DNA of 64,000 nt, taken from the NCBI GenBank assembly GCA_002343715.1, contig DDSA01000044.1, forward strand, positions 58,674 through 122,673. The letters are read 5' to 3'. The notes beneath the pieces are model-generated. The model was not told the origin of the DNA. It searched no databases and saw only the letters and a list, made by a program, of their open reading frames with translations. Of the stretch, positions 8,505-18,554 are shown piece after piece. Each line of letters begins with the position of its first letter. Positions within the stretch are counted from its first letter, which is position 1. A program made the translations under genes and the position numbers. The stretch is from Phycisphaerales bacterium UBA2402 (lineage in GTDB: Bacteria > Planctomycetota > Phycisphaerae > Phycisphaerales > UBA1924).

Positions 8505-9485
8505 ATGGCCCCCACACAGCGCCGAGACCGAGCCTTCACGCTCATCGAACTCCTCGTCGTCATCGCCATCATCGCGTTGCTGATCGGCATCCTGCTCCCG
8601 GCCCTCGGCAATGCTCGGCGTGCCGCGCAGGACGGCAAGAACCTGGCCAATCTCAAGGGCATGGGCTATTCCATGACGCTCTACGCCAACGATTGGAAGA
8701 GTTGGTTCCCGGTCATGCCGCTGGTCCCCACTGATCAGAACGCGCTCGACCGCAGGCTGTACCTCTCCGGCCAGTACAACTACGGAGGCGTGGCCGGCTT
8801 GTTCAGTCTCTATCAGAAAGGTGATGGCGATGATACAGGCGACTACGGCTACCGCGGCCTGAACAACAACGAAGATTCCGCGACGTACTACACGCCGCCG
8901 GGCCGGGCACCCCGCAACGTTCCGCTGATGCGCAGTTACCTCGAAGGACTCGCGGTACTGACCAGCCCCCGCGACAAGGCCGATCGGTACTACGGCATGC
9001 CCCACGGGCCGACACCGCAGCGTTCCTCCTACGACACCGCCACACCCAAGATTCCCAAGGCTCCCGGCAGTGAGTACGACGTCATCAGTTACAACATCAG
9101 TTACCTCTACATCGTCGGCCTCAAGACCGATGAACCCAACATTGTCACGCCCGCTCCCTTCTGGGGCGATGAGACGAATGGTCCTGATGTGAGCACGTAC
9201 GCCTGGTACGGAGGCGGCAACTCCGCCGCGTTCTCCGCTTTCGGCCAGCCCGCGGGTGCCCTCGGCCCGGGCGGGTACGCGCCGGTCGACAATCAAGGAG
9301 CGGCGGGCGGCTCCTTCGTCTTTACCGACTCTCACGCCGAGTTTCTCAAGAGCACACCAGGCCCGCAACTCAATCAGGCCGAGATCATCCAGAACATCTT
9401 CTTCTCATCGGACACTCAGCGCTTCCCGAAGAGCATCAACGCGGTGGACCGCAACCGCAGCCGCTTTGTGCAGACCATCGACTGA
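8505..9485 (+). CDS. prepilin-type N-terminal cleavage/methylation domain protein
   Basis: The 326-residue protein starts at the ATG at 8505, with AGGA eight bases upstream. It begins with a short basic leader (MAPTQRRDRA) followed by the type IV pilin signature FTLIELLVVIAIIALL, so it should be cleaved before F by a prepilin peptidase. This pseudopilin-like N terminus is common to a large planctomycete family whose members end in a DG-containing block; here the C-terminal block reads GGSFVFTDSHAEFLKS. The function is probably surface or secretion-associated, but the family is largely uncharacterised. There is no pilus assembly gene nearby. Confidence 0.85.
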   Translation: MAPTQRRDRAFTLIELLVVIAIIALLIGILLPALGNARRAAQDGKNLANLKGMGYSMTLYANDWKSWFPVMPLVPTDQNALDRRLYLSGQYNYGGVAGLFSLYQKGDGDDTGDYGYRGLNNNEDSATYYTPPGRAPRNVPLMRSYLEGLAVLTSPRDKADRYYGMPHGPTPQRSSYDTATPKIPKAPGSEYDVISYNISYLYIVGLKTDEPNIVTPAPFWGDETNGPDVSTYAWYGGGNSAAFSAFGQPAGALGPGGYAPVDNQGAAGGSFVFTDSHAEFLKSTPGPQLNQAEIIQNIFFSSDTQRFPKSINAVDRNRSRFVQTID

Positions 9486-9532
9486 TCACGCGAGCCTCAC
9501 GGCGCGGCGGCGGTCATGGTGTCTCGCCGGGG

Positions 9533-11080
9533 TCAGATCACGAAGTCCGTCAATGAATCAACGCCCATGCCGGGCGCGACCACAGCACCCGGACCCGATT
9601 CGATCATCCCGCCCACGGGGTACGCGCAGTAGTCCGCGCTGAAGGCTCCCGCTGGACGATGATTGCCGCTGCGACCCAGACCTCCGAAAGGGAGCTTGCC
9701 GCTCGCCCCGGCGGTGCCCGTGTTGCGGTTGATGCACCCAGCGCGAACCCTCGAAGCGAACGTCTCGAACGCCGCATCATCCTTCGTGAAGAGCGATGCC
9801 GCCAGGCCGAACTCCGTCGCATTGGCCTGCTCGATCGCTTCCTCCAGCGATCCCACCACCGCCACCCGCAGAAAAGGACCGAAGATTTCGATGTCCGCCC
9901 CCGGCCCCACCTCCCCCCTCACGAATCTTCCGACCCTCATCACGCCCGGCGAGAGAAACCATCCAGACCCCGGGAGCGCCCTCATCTCCAGGAGCGCCTC
10001 CCCTCCCGCCGCGGCCAGCATCGCCTGCGCCTCCAGGATGGTGCGGCGAGCGGCTTCGCTCACCACCGGCCCCATGAACACGGGCGGGTCCGCGGCGGGG
10101 TCGCCCACCGTCAGCGCCGATGCGGCCTTACAGAGCGAGGGGATCACCCGATCGGCGATGTCCCGATGCACGATCAACCGTCGTGTGCAGGTGCACCGTT
10201 GCCCGGCGCCGATGAATGCGCACCGCACGCACTCGATCACGGCTTGCCTCACGTCCGCATCGGGAAGGATGACCGCGGGGTTGTTCCCCCCCATCTCGAG
10301 CGCGAGCATCAGCCCGGGGCGGTCCAGATTGGCCTGCATGATCCGTCGGCCTACCGCCCACGAGCCGGTGAACAGCACCCCGTCGATCATCGGGTGCGTG
10401 GTCAGGGCCGAAGCCACATCCGCCCCACCTTGCACCAGATTCAGCACACCCGGAGGGGCACCCTCGGCGTCGAGTGCTTCGGCCAGCATTTCGACCAGCG
10501 CCTGCCCGCAGGCGGACGCCTTGTCGCTGGGCTTGAAAACCACGGTGTTCCCCAGCGCCAACGCGGGGACGATGTGCCCGTTGGGCAGATGCACAGGAAA
10601 GTTGAACGGCCCCACCACCGCCATCACGCCGTGCGGCCGGAACCAGCAGCGCCCCGACTTGCCCGGCCCGAGCGCCATGTCATACCCCTCGACCCGCCGC
10701 AGCGGCCCCGTCGCGCCTGCATCCAGCGTCACTTCCACTTTCGACGCGAGCAGCTGCGCCTCGGCACGGGCATCCCACATCGGCTTGCCTACTTCATCAC
10801 GGATGAGCGACGCGACATCATCCACCCGTGCCGACGCGATCGACGCGAACCGTTTCAGGACCGCCCCGCGCCGTTCCATCGGCCATGCGGCCCATTCCGC
10901 TTGCACACCCCGCGCGGCCGCGACCGCGCGTGCCACGTCCGACGTGCTCTGACGGCCTCTCCAGACCGCCCGCCGCGGGTCTGAGGGCGAACGCGACTCG
11001 ATCACGTCACCCTCCGCCGGATCACGCCACGTCCCGCCGATGAAGTTCGTCCCCTCCGTACGCGTCTCGCCGAGTTTCAT
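9533..11080 (-). CDS. astD: aldehyde dehydrogenase, succinylglutamate-semialdehyde dehydrogenase type
   Basis: The 515-residue protein belongs to the aldehyde dehydrogenase superfamily and is closest in pattern to AstD. It has VVGPFNFPVHLPNGHIVPAL, the NAD-loop VLFTGSWAVGRR, ALEMGGNNPAVI, and the catalytic cysteine in GAGQRCTCTRR. The end, PFGGLGRSGNHRPAGAFSAD followed by YCAYPV, is typical of AstD. AstD oxidises N-succinylglutamate semialdehyde in arginine catabolism. No other ast genes are adjacent, so the physiological substrate is uncertain. The ATG at 11080 (MKLGETRTEG) is preferred to longer readings. It is transcribed away from guaA. Confidence 0.8.
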   Translation of the reverse strand: MKLGETRTEGTNFIGGTWRDPAEGDVIESRSPSDPRRAVWRGRQSTSDVARAVAAARGVQAEWAAWPMERRGAVLKRFASIASARVDDVASLIRDEVGKPMWDARAEAQLLASKVEVTLDAGATGPLRRVEGYDMALGPGKSGRCWFRPHGVMAVVGPFNFPVHLPNGHIVPALALGNTVVFKPSDKASACGQALVEMLAEALDAEGAPPGVLNLVQGGADVASALTTHPMIDGVLFTGSWAVGRRIMQANLDRPGLMLALEMGGNNPAVILPDADVRQAVIECVRCAFIGAGQRCTCTRRLIVHRDIADRVIPSLCKAASALTVGDPAADPPVFMGPVVSEAARRTILEAQAMLAAAGGEALLEMRALPGSGWFLSPGVMRVGRFVRGEVGPGADIEIFGPFLRVAVVGSLEEAIEQANATEFGLAASLFTKDDAAFETFASRVRAGCINRNTGTAGASGKLPFGGLGRSGNHRPAGAFSADYCAYPVGGMIESGPGAVVAPGMGVDSLTDFVI

Positions 11081-11259
11081 CGCCAACAGCGTAGGGGTTG
11101 GGTGACACGCCGCGCATCCGTACCCGCCCCTGTGACCTTCCGCGGGGCAGCGCGTTCCGCCCGTTCCAGCGACCATGTGGCCGTCCCGTTTCATGTCATC
11201 GGGAACGACTCACCCTCAATCTTTACAGACTCGCCCGCATCCTACACTCGCCCCCTCCC

Positions 11260-12831
11260 ATGTCCACGCCCATCACTCCATCCGCCGAGCGGGAGATCGT
11301 TCCCATTCTCGATTTCGGCTCTCAGACGGCACAACTGATCGCCCGCCGCGTCCGCGATACGGGGGTGTTCTCTCTGCTGGTCTCCCCGAAGATCACCCCC
11401 GCCGAGCTCGCGGCGATGAAACCAAGCGGCATCATCCTGTCCGGCGGCCCCAGCAGCGTCTACGACCCGGGGGCCCCCACGTGCGACCCCGGCATCTTCG
11501 ACCTCGGCGTGCCCGTACTGGGCATCTGCTACGGCATGCAACTCGCCGCGCACCTCCTTGGCGGCAAGGTCACGGGTTCGGAACACCGCGAGTTCGGCCG
11601 AGCCCATCTCTCGCTCACGGGCAAGAGTGAGTTGTTCTCCGGCGTGCCCGACAAAACCACCGTGTGGATGAGCCACGGCGACCAGGTCGCCGACATGGGA
11701 GGCCGGTTCGAGGTGCTCGCCACCACGCCCACGTGCCCCAACGCCGCCGTCCGCTGGTCCGGGCGTGACCGCACCTTCTTCGGCGTGCAGTTCCACCCCG
11801 AAGTCACGCACACACCCCACGGCGGCGACATCATCCGCAACTTTCTCTATGAAATCTGCCGCTGCCGCGGCTCGTGGCGGATGAGCGAGTTCGCGGCCCA
11901 CGCCGCCGCCGCCGCGAGGGAGCGCATCGGCGACGGGCAAGTGATCTGCGGTCTTTCGGGCGGTGTGGATTCCGCGGTCGTCGCCGCCCTGCTTCACAAG
12001 GCCATCGGCCCGCAACTGCACTGCGTTTTCGTGGACACGGGCCTGCTCCGGGCTGGCGAACGGCAACTGGTGGAAACGACGTTCCGCGATCACTTCAAGA
12101 TCGACCTTCGTGTCGTCGATGCCGAGCGCGAGTTCCTCGCCGACCTTGCCGGCATCACCGACCCTCAGGAGAAGCGCCGGCGCATCGGCCACCGGTTCAT
12201 CGAGGTCTTCAAGGAGGCCGCGAAGGAGATTCGCGGTGCCGCGTTCCTCGCGCAGGGAACGCTCTACCCCGATGTCATCGAGTCCGGCCACGGGCACGCG
12301 GGGACCGCCGCGGGCATCAAACTTCACCACAATGTCGGCGGTCTTCCGGAGAAACTGGGCTTTCAACTCGTCGAGCCGCTGCGTGAACTCTTCAAGGACG
12401 AGGCCCGCAAACTCGGCGAGGTCCTCGGCCTGCCCGAGCAGATCGTCTGGCGACACCCCTTCCCCGGGCCGGGCCTGGCGGTGCGGGTCCTCGGCGAAGT
12501 GACCAAACCCAAACTCGATCTGCTTCGCGAGTGTGATGAAATTCTGCTCGAAGAGATCGTGGCCGCGAACCTGTACCGCTCCACCAGCCAGGTCTTCGCG
12601 GTTCTGCTGCCGGTGCAGAGCGTCGGAGTCATGGGCGACGGGCGGACCTACGACTCGTGCGTGGCGGTGCGGGCGGTCGAGACACAGGATTTCATGAGCG
12701 CCGATTGGTGCCGTTTGCCGCACGACCTGCTCGCTCGAGTCAGCACCCGCATCATCAACGAAGTCCGCGGCGTCAACCGCGTCGTGTACGACATCAGCAG
12801 CAAACCGCCGGCGACGATCGAGTGGGAGTAA
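11260..12831 (+). CDS. guaA: GMP synthase (glutamine-hydrolysing)
   Basis: The 523-residue enzyme converts XMP to GMP with glutamine and ATP. It begins at [20 protein letters not shown]. The class I glutamine amidotransferase domain occupies roughly residues 10-205, with the catalytic cysteine at 90 in GICYGM and the histidine/glutamate in QFHPEV. The ATP pyrophosphatase domain follows, with the PP-loop LSGGVDS at 232-238, and the dimerisation domain ends in [14 protein letters not shown]. All key residues are present and the length is normal. A GNAT gene overlaps its 3' end. Confidence 0.97.
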   Translation: MSTPITPSAEREIVPILDFGSQTAQLIARRVRDTGVFSLLVSPKITPAELAAMKPSGIILSGGPSSVYDPGAPTCDPGIFDLGVPVLGICYGMQLAAHLLGGKVTGSEHREFGRAHLSLTGKSELFSGVPDKTTVWMSHGDQVADMGGRFEVLATTPTCPNAAVRWSGRDRTFFGVQFHPEVTHTPHGGDIIRNFLYEICRCRGSWRMSEFAAHAAAAARERIGDGQVICGLSGGVDSAVVAALLHKAIGPQLHCVFVDTGLLRAGERQLVETTFRDHFKIDLRVVDAEREFLADLAGITDPQEKRRRIGHRFIEVFKEAAKEIRGAAFLAQGTLYPDVIESGHGHAGTAAGIKLHHNVGGLPEKLGFQLVEPLRELFKDEARKLGEVLGLPEQIVWRHPFPGPGLAVRVLGEVTKPKLDLLRECDEILLEEIVAANLYRSTSQVFAVLLPVQSVGVMGDGRTYDSCVAVRAVETQDFMSADWCRLPHDLLARVSTRIINEVRGVNRVVYDISSKPPATIEWE

Positions 12832-13463
12832 ACCGCCGCTCAAGCCGACCCAAGCGAAGGACCATCGAGCGACCCCGCGTGGCGCTCCGTCTTCCCGTTG
12901 AAGCCGACCGGGCGGAGTACATCGCTCTCCGCCGTCGCTCGCGAGCGTTCCTCGAACCCTGGGACTCCACACCGCCGGGCACACGCCGGGGGTGGAACTA
13001 CGCCGCCGCGGCGTTCGACAGGGCTTTGGCCACATCGCGCCTGGAATCAAGCCTTCGGCTGCTTGTCCGCCGCAGTGAGGACGATGCGGTCATGGGTGCC
13101 GTCGGCATCAGCAACATTGTTCGCGGTGCGTTTCAGAGTTGCACCATCGGCTACTGGATCGGACTTGAGTATTCCCGACAAGGTTACATGACCGACGCCC
13201 TGGCGCTCACGCTTCACACTTGTTTCTGCACTCTCGGGCTGCACCGCGTGGAAGCCAACATCATGCCTTCGAACCGCGCCTCGACCGCGCTGGTGGCCCG
13301 CCTCGGATTCCGGAAAGAAGGGCTGGCTCGCCGTTACCTCCGCATCAACGGACGCTGGCGTGACCATGTCCGCTGGGGAATGACGATCGAAGACTATCGG
13401 GGACTGTGCCGCATCGGGGTGATCCCCTACTCCCGAACGCGCCGGCTTCCCGTCACGCTTTAG
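12822..13463 (+). CDS. GNAT acetyltransferase, RimJ-like
   Basis: The protein is a GNAT-family N-acetyltransferase resembling RimJ/RimL, which acetylate the N termini of ribosomal proteins. The core is visible: [20 protein letters not shown] (the acetyl-CoA pyrophosphate loop), [17 protein letters not shown] and [16 protein letters not shown]. No ATG is available near the start. The GTG at 12822, which overlaps the end of guaA, gives 213 residues and includes the first strand [16 protein letters not shown]; a second GTG at 12879 would remove that strand. The substrate is unknown. It probably depends on guaA transcription and translation. Confidence 0.78.
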   Translation: MGVNRRSSRPKRRTIERPRVALRLPVEADRAEYIALRRRSRAFLEPWDSTPPGTRRGWNYAAAAFDRALATSRLESSLRLLVRRSEDDAVMGAVGISNIVRGAFQSCTIGYWIGLEYSRQGYMTDALALTLHTCFCTLGLHRVEANIMPSNRASTALVARLGFRKEGLARRYLRINGRWRDHVRWGMTIEDYRGLCRIGVIPYSRTRRLPVTL

Positions 13464-15045
13464 TCCGTCGCGTCCCGCACAGGCAGACCGCCATCGCCAC
13501 GCCCGTACCGATCACCAGTTGCCACGGGAACGCCAGCCGCACGGGGCCGAGGTTTGCCTTGGTCCAGGCGTTCTGCACCGTCCACCATTCCCACACAGGA
13601 ACCTGAAAGACCATCACCGTCATGAAACCCGCGAAAAGGGCCGCCACCGCCGAAGCGCTGTTCCCTCGACGTGTAAAGAGTGCCGTCAGGAACATCGCCA
13701 GCAACCCCGCGTACGCGAAACTCATGACCCCGAGCACGAAGTCGAGCAGCGTGGACTTGGCCGGGTCGTAGAAGAAGATGCACAGACAGGCGAACACCCC
13801 CAGCGCCACGCCGGAGCCGGCGACCGCCAGCCTGCCGATGCGAAGGTAGTGAGAATCCTCGCGGTGCGGTACGCGCCGACGATAGATATCGTTGACGAAT
13901 GTGCTGGCCATGGAGTTCAGCCCCGAGTTGATCCCGGCCGGCCCCGCGGCGAACAACCCCGCCAGAAACAGCCCCGCCATGCCCCCGGCCATCTCTCGCA
14001 CAGCGAAGGTCTGGAAGGCCGAATCGCTCGAGGGCGCGTAGCCGGGTGACGCGACACCCATCACGTCAGGCCGTTTATAGAACACATAGAGCAACAGCCC
14101 CAGAAACAGAAAGACACAGACCGCGGGGATACCAACCAGCACGCCGCTGATGACGGACCACGCCCCTTTCTTCGCATCCCGGCAGGTGAGCATGCGCTGC
14201 ACGAGATCCTGATCCATGCCGTGAGACGCGAGCGTTAGGAGGACGAAGCCGGTCGTCACCGTCAAGAGCGTAAAGGGCTGTTCTGGTTTGAACCCCCACA
14301 ACGGGAGTGACGGATCAAGCCCGGCCCGCACGACGGTGAGTTTCGATGCAGCGCCATCGGGCGGGTGCGCCAGGGCCGTCATGAGTTCGCCCGGCCCCAG
14401 ACCGATGCGCGACCAGAGCACCACGATGGCCACCAGCGCGGCCCCGAGATACACCCCCACCTGCAGGACATCGGTCCAGATCGCGCTCCCAACGCCCCCC
14501 ACGTACGTATACAGCACGCCGAAGATGATGAACCCGGAGATGGTGACAATCAGGTGCAGCGGCGAAATATCCCCGAAGATCAGCAAACTCCCGGGCAAGG
14601 CACCGACGAACACCCGCGCGCCGCTCGCGAAGACCCGCCCCACCAGATACGCCCACGAAGCCCCCAGCCTTGCCCCCGGGCCGAAGCGTGTTTCGAGCAG
14701 TCCGTAAGGTGTCGCTACGCCCAATCTGTAATAGGCGGGGATGAAATAGACAGCCAGCAGCACCGCGGCGATGATGCCGCCGATGTTCGTGGAGAGGTAG
14801 GTGAGGTCGCCCGCGTACGAAGCCTGCGGCGCTCCGACAAAGGTCGCGGCGGACTGTGCCGTGGCGAGCACCGAGATGGCGACCGCCCACACCGGCATCG
14901 AGCGGGCCGCGAGAAAATAGTCGTTGGTGTTTTTCGCCCTCTTGCGTGAGAACCACAGGCCGCTGGCGATAAGGAGCGCGAAATAACCCCCGAGCACCGC
15001 CCAGTCTCCGGCCAGCAGACGCGGCACCGCGGGTACACTCACCAT
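13453..15045 (-). CDS. sodium:solute symporter family protein
   Basis: The 530-residue protein is a member of the SSS (SLC5-like) family with about 13 membrane helices. It starts at the ATG at 15045 (MVSVPAVPRLLAGDWAVLGG). Landmarks are FSRKRAKNTNDYFLAARSMP at the first cytoplasmic loop, SYAGDLTYLSTNIGG, RFGPGARLGASWAYLVGRVF and the GPAGINSGLNSMASTFVNDI helix. It couples Na+ to uptake of an organic solute in the inner membrane; the substrate cannot be read from sequence. It lies back to back with the amidase gene, and its 3' end overlaps the GNAT gene by 11 bases on the opposite strand. Confidence 0.88.
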   Translation of the reverse strand: MVSVPAVPRLLAGDWAVLGGYFALLIASGLWFSRKRAKNTNDYFLAARSMPVWAVAISVLATAQSAATFVGAPQASYAGDLTYLSTNIGGIIAAVLLAVYFIPAYYRLGVATPYGLLETRFGPGARLGASWAYLVGRVFASGARVFVGALPGSLLIFGDISPLHLIVTISGFIIFGVLYTYVGGVGSAIWTDVLQVGVYLGAALVAIVVLWSRIGLGPGELMTALAHPPDGAASKLTVVRAGLDPSLPLWGFKPEQPFTLLTVTTGFVLLTLASHGMDQDLVQRMLTCRDAKKGAWSVISGVLVGIPAVCVFLFLGLLLYVFYKRPDVMGVASPGYAPSSDSAFQTFAVREMAGGMAGLFLAGLFAAGPAGINSGLNSMASTFVNDIYRRRVPHREDSHYLRIGRLAVAGSGVALGVFACLCIFFYDPAKSTLLDFVLGVMSFAYAGLLAMFLTALFTRRGNSASAVAALFAGFMTVMVFQVPVWEWWTVQNAWTKANLGPVRLAFPWQLVIGTGVAMAVCLCGTRRTKA

Positions 15046-15133
15046 CGTGCCCCACCCCACCACCGCGTTGTCCGTTGTTCGTTGCTCATCGGTGCGTCGC
15101 TCCGACCCAGTATCGTCTGTTGCCTCACCGCGC

Positions 15134-16159
15134 GTGGAAACTTCCCCGCCGGCCGTTGCGGGGGCCATCTCGCGACGGCTGGCCATTCTGTCGATCGCTT
15201 CGGCCATCGCCGGGTGCGCGGTTCGTCCGGGCTCTCCCGCCGCGCAGCGCCGCGGCGACGAGATTGTGATCGCGGGCAAGCACTTTCACACCGGCGCTCC
15301 GGTTGTCCTGTGGACCGATCCCGGCGGGTACGACGCCTATCGCGTCGAGCGCCGTTTCGTGCCGCTCGACAAGGCGTCTTGGGCGGCCACCACCGAGGGC
15401 GGTAAAGGCCCTTCCTCACCCAACCGTTACGACGCCCGCTCGGCCCTGCTGTCACCCGATGAACTGGAACGCGTGCGGGGTGGAGGATGGGACCTGCCGA
15501 CACTCCGTCGCGTCGTCGATCAGTTTGTGATCCACTACGACGCCTGCGGCACCAGCCGTCAGTGCTTCCGGGTTCTGCACGATCTGAGGGGTCTGTCCGT
15601 CCACTTCATGCTCGACATCGACGGCACCATCTATCAGACCCTCGACGTGAAGGAGCGCGCCTGGCACGCCACCACCTCGAATCACCGATCGGTGGGCATC
15701 GAGATCGCCAACATCGGCTCCTATGCCGACGGCGAGAAGGATCCGTTCGCCCAGTGGTACGAGATCAATGACGCCGGCGAGGCGATGCGCATCACCATCC
15801 CCAGCGCGTTCGGCGACGGAGGAGTTCGCACTCAGGGCTTCGTTGGAAGACCCATCCGTCCGCAACTCATCCGCGCCGAAATTCAGGGGACGACCCAGCG
15901 GATGTACGACCTGACGCCCCAGCAATATGACTCACTGATGCGGCTCACCGCGGCCCTTTGCACCGCTCTCCCCAGCATCCGCTGCGAGTACCCGCGCGAT
16001 GCCCAGGGCCGACTCGTCGTGCAAAAACTCGATGATGCCACGCTGGCTTCGTACACGGGGCTTCTCGGCCATTACCACATTCAGGCGAACAAGGTGGACC
16101 CCGGCCCGGCTTTTCAATGGGACCGAGTGGTGAAAGGGGCCCGGGCGCTCATGCACTGA
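15134..16159 (+). CDS. N-acetylmuramoyl-L-alanine amidase (Amidase_2) lipoprotein
   Basis: The protein has the Amidase_2/PGRP fold found in AmpD-like peptidoglycan amidases. Zinc ligands are suggested by the histidine in FVIHYDACG and the one in RAWHATTSNHRSVGIEI. A lipoprotein signal, RRLAILSIASAIAGC, places it on a membrane facing the periplasm, where it would cut or recycle cell-wall peptides. The reading is open back to a GTG at 15047. The GTG at 15134 is chosen because it gives a normal-length signal (27 residues before the lipobox Cys) and leaves about 88 bases for divergent promoters; the true start is uncertain. Confidence 0.8.
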   Translation: METSPPAVAGAISRRLAILSIASAIAGCAVRPGSPAAQRRGDEIVIAGKHFHTGAPVVLWTDPGGYDAYRVERRFVPLDKASWAATTEGGKGPSSPNRYDARSALLSPDELERVRGGGWDLPTLRRVVDQFVIHYDACGTSRQCFRVLHDLRGLSVHFMLDIDGTIYQTLDVKERAWHATTSNHRSVGIEIANIGSYADGEKDPFAQWYEINDAGEAMRITIPSAFGDGGVRTQGFVGRPIRPQLIRAEIQGTTQRMYDLTPQQYDSLMRLTAALCTALPSIRCEYPRDAQGRLVVQKLDDATLASYTGLLGHYHIQANKVDPGPAFQWDRVVKGARALMH

Positions 16160-16254
16160 GTTCACCGGTTGCGGGGAATCCGGCCCCCGTGCAACCTGCG
16201 CGAAGGCGCAGAGTCATGCACCTTTGCGGCGGCCGCCGATACTCGAACCACCCG

Positions 16255-17265
16255 ATGGCCGACGTTCTGGACCAGAGTTCGATCGATGCGCTGCTCAAGG
16301 CCGTGGAAACCGGCGAAGTTCGGCAGGAGCCGGCCGGAGCGCTGGTCTTCGCGCGCGACGCCTCGGACGGGGGCGATGTCGAGATCAAGGCGTACGACTT
16401 CAAGCGACCCGAGCGCGTCAGCAAGGACCAGATGCGCGCGCTCCAGACCCTGCACGAGTCCTTCGCCCGCAACTTCGGGGCGGCCCTCTCGGGGTTTCTT
16501 CGCACCATCGTCGAGGTCAAGGTCGCCGCGTGCGAACAGATGACGTACTCCGAGTTCACCTCGGGCCTGCCGAACCCAACCTCTTTCAATCTTGTCACAG
16601 CCGACGGCCTCGAAGGACAGATGTGCCTCGAGATCAGCCCGCTCATCATCTACCCGATCATCGACCGGCTCCTCGGAGGCAACAGCCAGGACCTCTTCAT
16701 ACCTCAGCGGCCGCTCACCCTCATCGAGAACCGCCTGATCGGGAATGTCACGCGCCGCGGCCTGTCGGCTCTGTCGGAGGCCTGGGCCAACATCCGGGGG
16801 CTGGAGTTCAAGGTCACCGCGACGGAGAGCAACCCGCAACTGGTGCAGATCGTGCCGCCCAACGAGGTCGTCGTCGTCATCGCGTTCGAACTGAAGATGT
16901 CGAACCGCGCTGGAACCATGAACTTGTGCATCCCGTACAACGTCATCGAGCCGGTGATGGAAAAACTCAGCAGCCAGAGCTGGTTCGCCAGTCAGAAAAA
17001 TCAGAAGAGCAAGGAAACCCAGACGCAGTTGACGCGCAATCTGTCTCGCGCTCCCCTCGAGGTGACCGGCATCCTCGCCGAGACCACGATCACACTCCGC
17101 GATCTGCTCCACCTGGCCGTCGGCGATCTGGTTGTCACCGAAACCCCCGCCGCCAGGCCCATCGTGGTCTGCGTCGAGGGGGAGCGGAAGTTCGCCGCCC
17201 AACTCGGTCAGCACCGCGGTAATAAGGCGCTGCGGATTGTCGCTCTGCCGCGTGACGCGGCATGA
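16255..17265 (+). CDS. fliM: flagellar motor switch protein FliM
   Basis: The 336-residue protein is FliM, part of the C-ring that sets flagellar rotation direction. It begins MADVLDQSSIDALLKAV, the conserved N-terminal CheY-P-binding segment, then YDFKRPERVSKDQMRALQTL, the central domain with GNVTRRGLSALSEAW, and the C-terminal SpoA domain with LAETTITLRDLLHLAVGDLV. The gene stands alone: neighbouring genes are an amidase and mdh and no other flagellar gene is in the window. The organism is therefore expected to be flagellated, with its flagellar genes dispersed. Confidence 0.95.
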   Translation: MADVLDQSSIDALLKAVETGEVRQEPAGALVFARDASDGGDVEIKAYDFKRPERVSKDQMRALQTLHESFARNFGAALSGFLRTIVEVKVAACEQMTYSEFTSGLPNPTSFNLVTADGLEGQMCLEISPLIIYPIIDRLLGGNSQDLFIPQRPLTLIENRLIGNVTRRGLSALSEAWANIRGLEFKVTATESNPQLVQIVPPNEVVVVIAFELKMSNRAGTMNLCIPYNVIEPVMEKLSSQSWFASQKNQKSKETQTQLTRNLSRAPLEVTGILAETTITLRDLLHLAVGDLVVTETPAARPIVVCVEGERKFAAQLGQHRGNKALRIVALPRDAA

Positions 17266-17546
17266 GCGGACGCTCGCCGTCGCGCCCTCTCTCGCCGTTC
17301 GGCACACCTTCGGTACCGAACTTGTACAGAGCACGGATCGGGTTCCCGTGAGGCGTGATCGTTGGCGCAATCCCCGGCCAGCCACCATCCGCCTCTGCAA
17401 CGACACCCTTCCGCTCCCAGTGCCCGAACGCGCCGCGTCCGAGCCTGCAGGACCCGACCGTTCTTAGGGCCAAGCAGGATTTCTCTATACCGGGCCACCT
17501 ATCATTGTCCCCACTATTTCAAGCACCACCTCAAGGGCATTCACAC

Positions 17547-18518
17547 ATGGCCACCCGTCGGGCAAAGATCAGCATCATCGGCGCCGGCAACGTCGGCGCG
17601 ACCTGCGCACATTGGGCCGCCGCGAAGGAACTCGGCGACATCGTGCTCCTCGAAATCCCGGAGCGTGCCGACTTCGCCAAGGGCAAGGCGCTCGACCTGG
17701 CCTGCTGCGCCCCCATCGAGGGGTTCGACGCCAACATCATCGGCACCAGTGATTACAAGGACATCGCGCACTCCGATGTGGTCGTGATCACGGCGGGTAT
17801 GCCTCGCAAGCCGGGAATGAGCCGGGATGATCTGATCCAGGTGAACGTGAAGATCGTCAAGGACGTCAGCGAGAAAGTCCGCGAATACGCCCCCGAGTCC
17901 ATCGTCATCGTGGTCAGCAACCCTCTCGACGCGATGGTCTACACCGCGTGGAAGGTCACCGGCTTCCCCACCAACCGCGTCATGGGACAGGCCGGGGCAC
18001 TCGATGTCGCCCGTTACAAGGAGTTCCTCGCGATGGAACTCAAGTGCAGCGTCGAAGACATCTCGGCGCTTCTGCTCGGCGGCCACGGCGACGACATGGT
18101 TCCCCTGCCCCGCCTCACGAGCGTGAGCGGCATCCCCATTCTCGACCTTCTCTCGGAGGAGAAGGTCAAGGCCTGCGTTGATCGCGCCAAGGTCGGGGGT
18201 GGAGAGATCGTCAAACTCATGGGCACCAGCGCCTACTACGCCCCGGCCTCCGGCACGATCCAGATGGTCGAGGCGATTGTCAAGGACAAGAAGCGGATCA
18301 TCCCGTCCGCCGTGTACTGTGAATCCGAGTTCGGCGTATCGCCGCAGAAGGGCAAGGGCTACTTCGTCGGTGTGCCCGCGTTGCTCGGGGCGGGGGGCGT
18401 CGAGCGAATCGTGACCTTCAAGATGACCCCGGACGAACAAAAACTCATGGACGAGTCGGTCTCACACGTCAAAGACCTCGTTTCGACAGTTGCGAAACTT
18501 TTTCCCGAACTCGCCTGA
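17547..18518 (+). CDS. mdh: malate dehydrogenase (NAD)
   Basis: The 323-residue enzyme of the lactate/malate dehydrogenase family starts at 17547, with AAGGG upstream. It has the dinucleotide motif IGAGNVGATCA, the substrate loop ITAGMPRKPGMSRDDL with the paired arginines typical of malate rather than lactate dehydrogenase, the conserved SNPLDAM and the catalytic histidine in LGGHGDDMVPL. It reversibly oxidises malate to oxaloacetate in the TCA cycle. About 280 bases separate it from fliM and I see no gene there. Confidence 0.95.
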   Translation: MATRRAKISIIGAGNVGATCAHWAAAKELGDIVLLEIPERADFAKGKALDLACCAPIEGFDANIIGTSDYKDIAHSDVVVITAGMPRKPGMSRDDLIQVNVKIVKDVSEKVREYAPESIVIVVSNPLDAMVYTAWKVTGFPTNRVMGQAGALDVARYKEFLAMELKCSVEDISALLLGGHGDDMVPLPRLTSVSGIPILDLLSEEKVKACVDRAKVGGGEIVKLMGTSAYYAPASGTIQMVEAIVKDKKRIIPSAVYCESEFGVSPQKGKGYFVGVPALLGAGGVERIVTFKMTPDEQKLMDESVSHVKDLVSTVAKLFPELA

Positions 18519-18554
18519 TATCGCGAAGCGTAATTCCCGGAAGTCTACACGAAC

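Noticed and set aside
11242-13050. Minus-strand open frame of 602 codons
   Set aside because: It lies opposite guaA and the GNAT gene, which have complete motifs. The translation has no family features.
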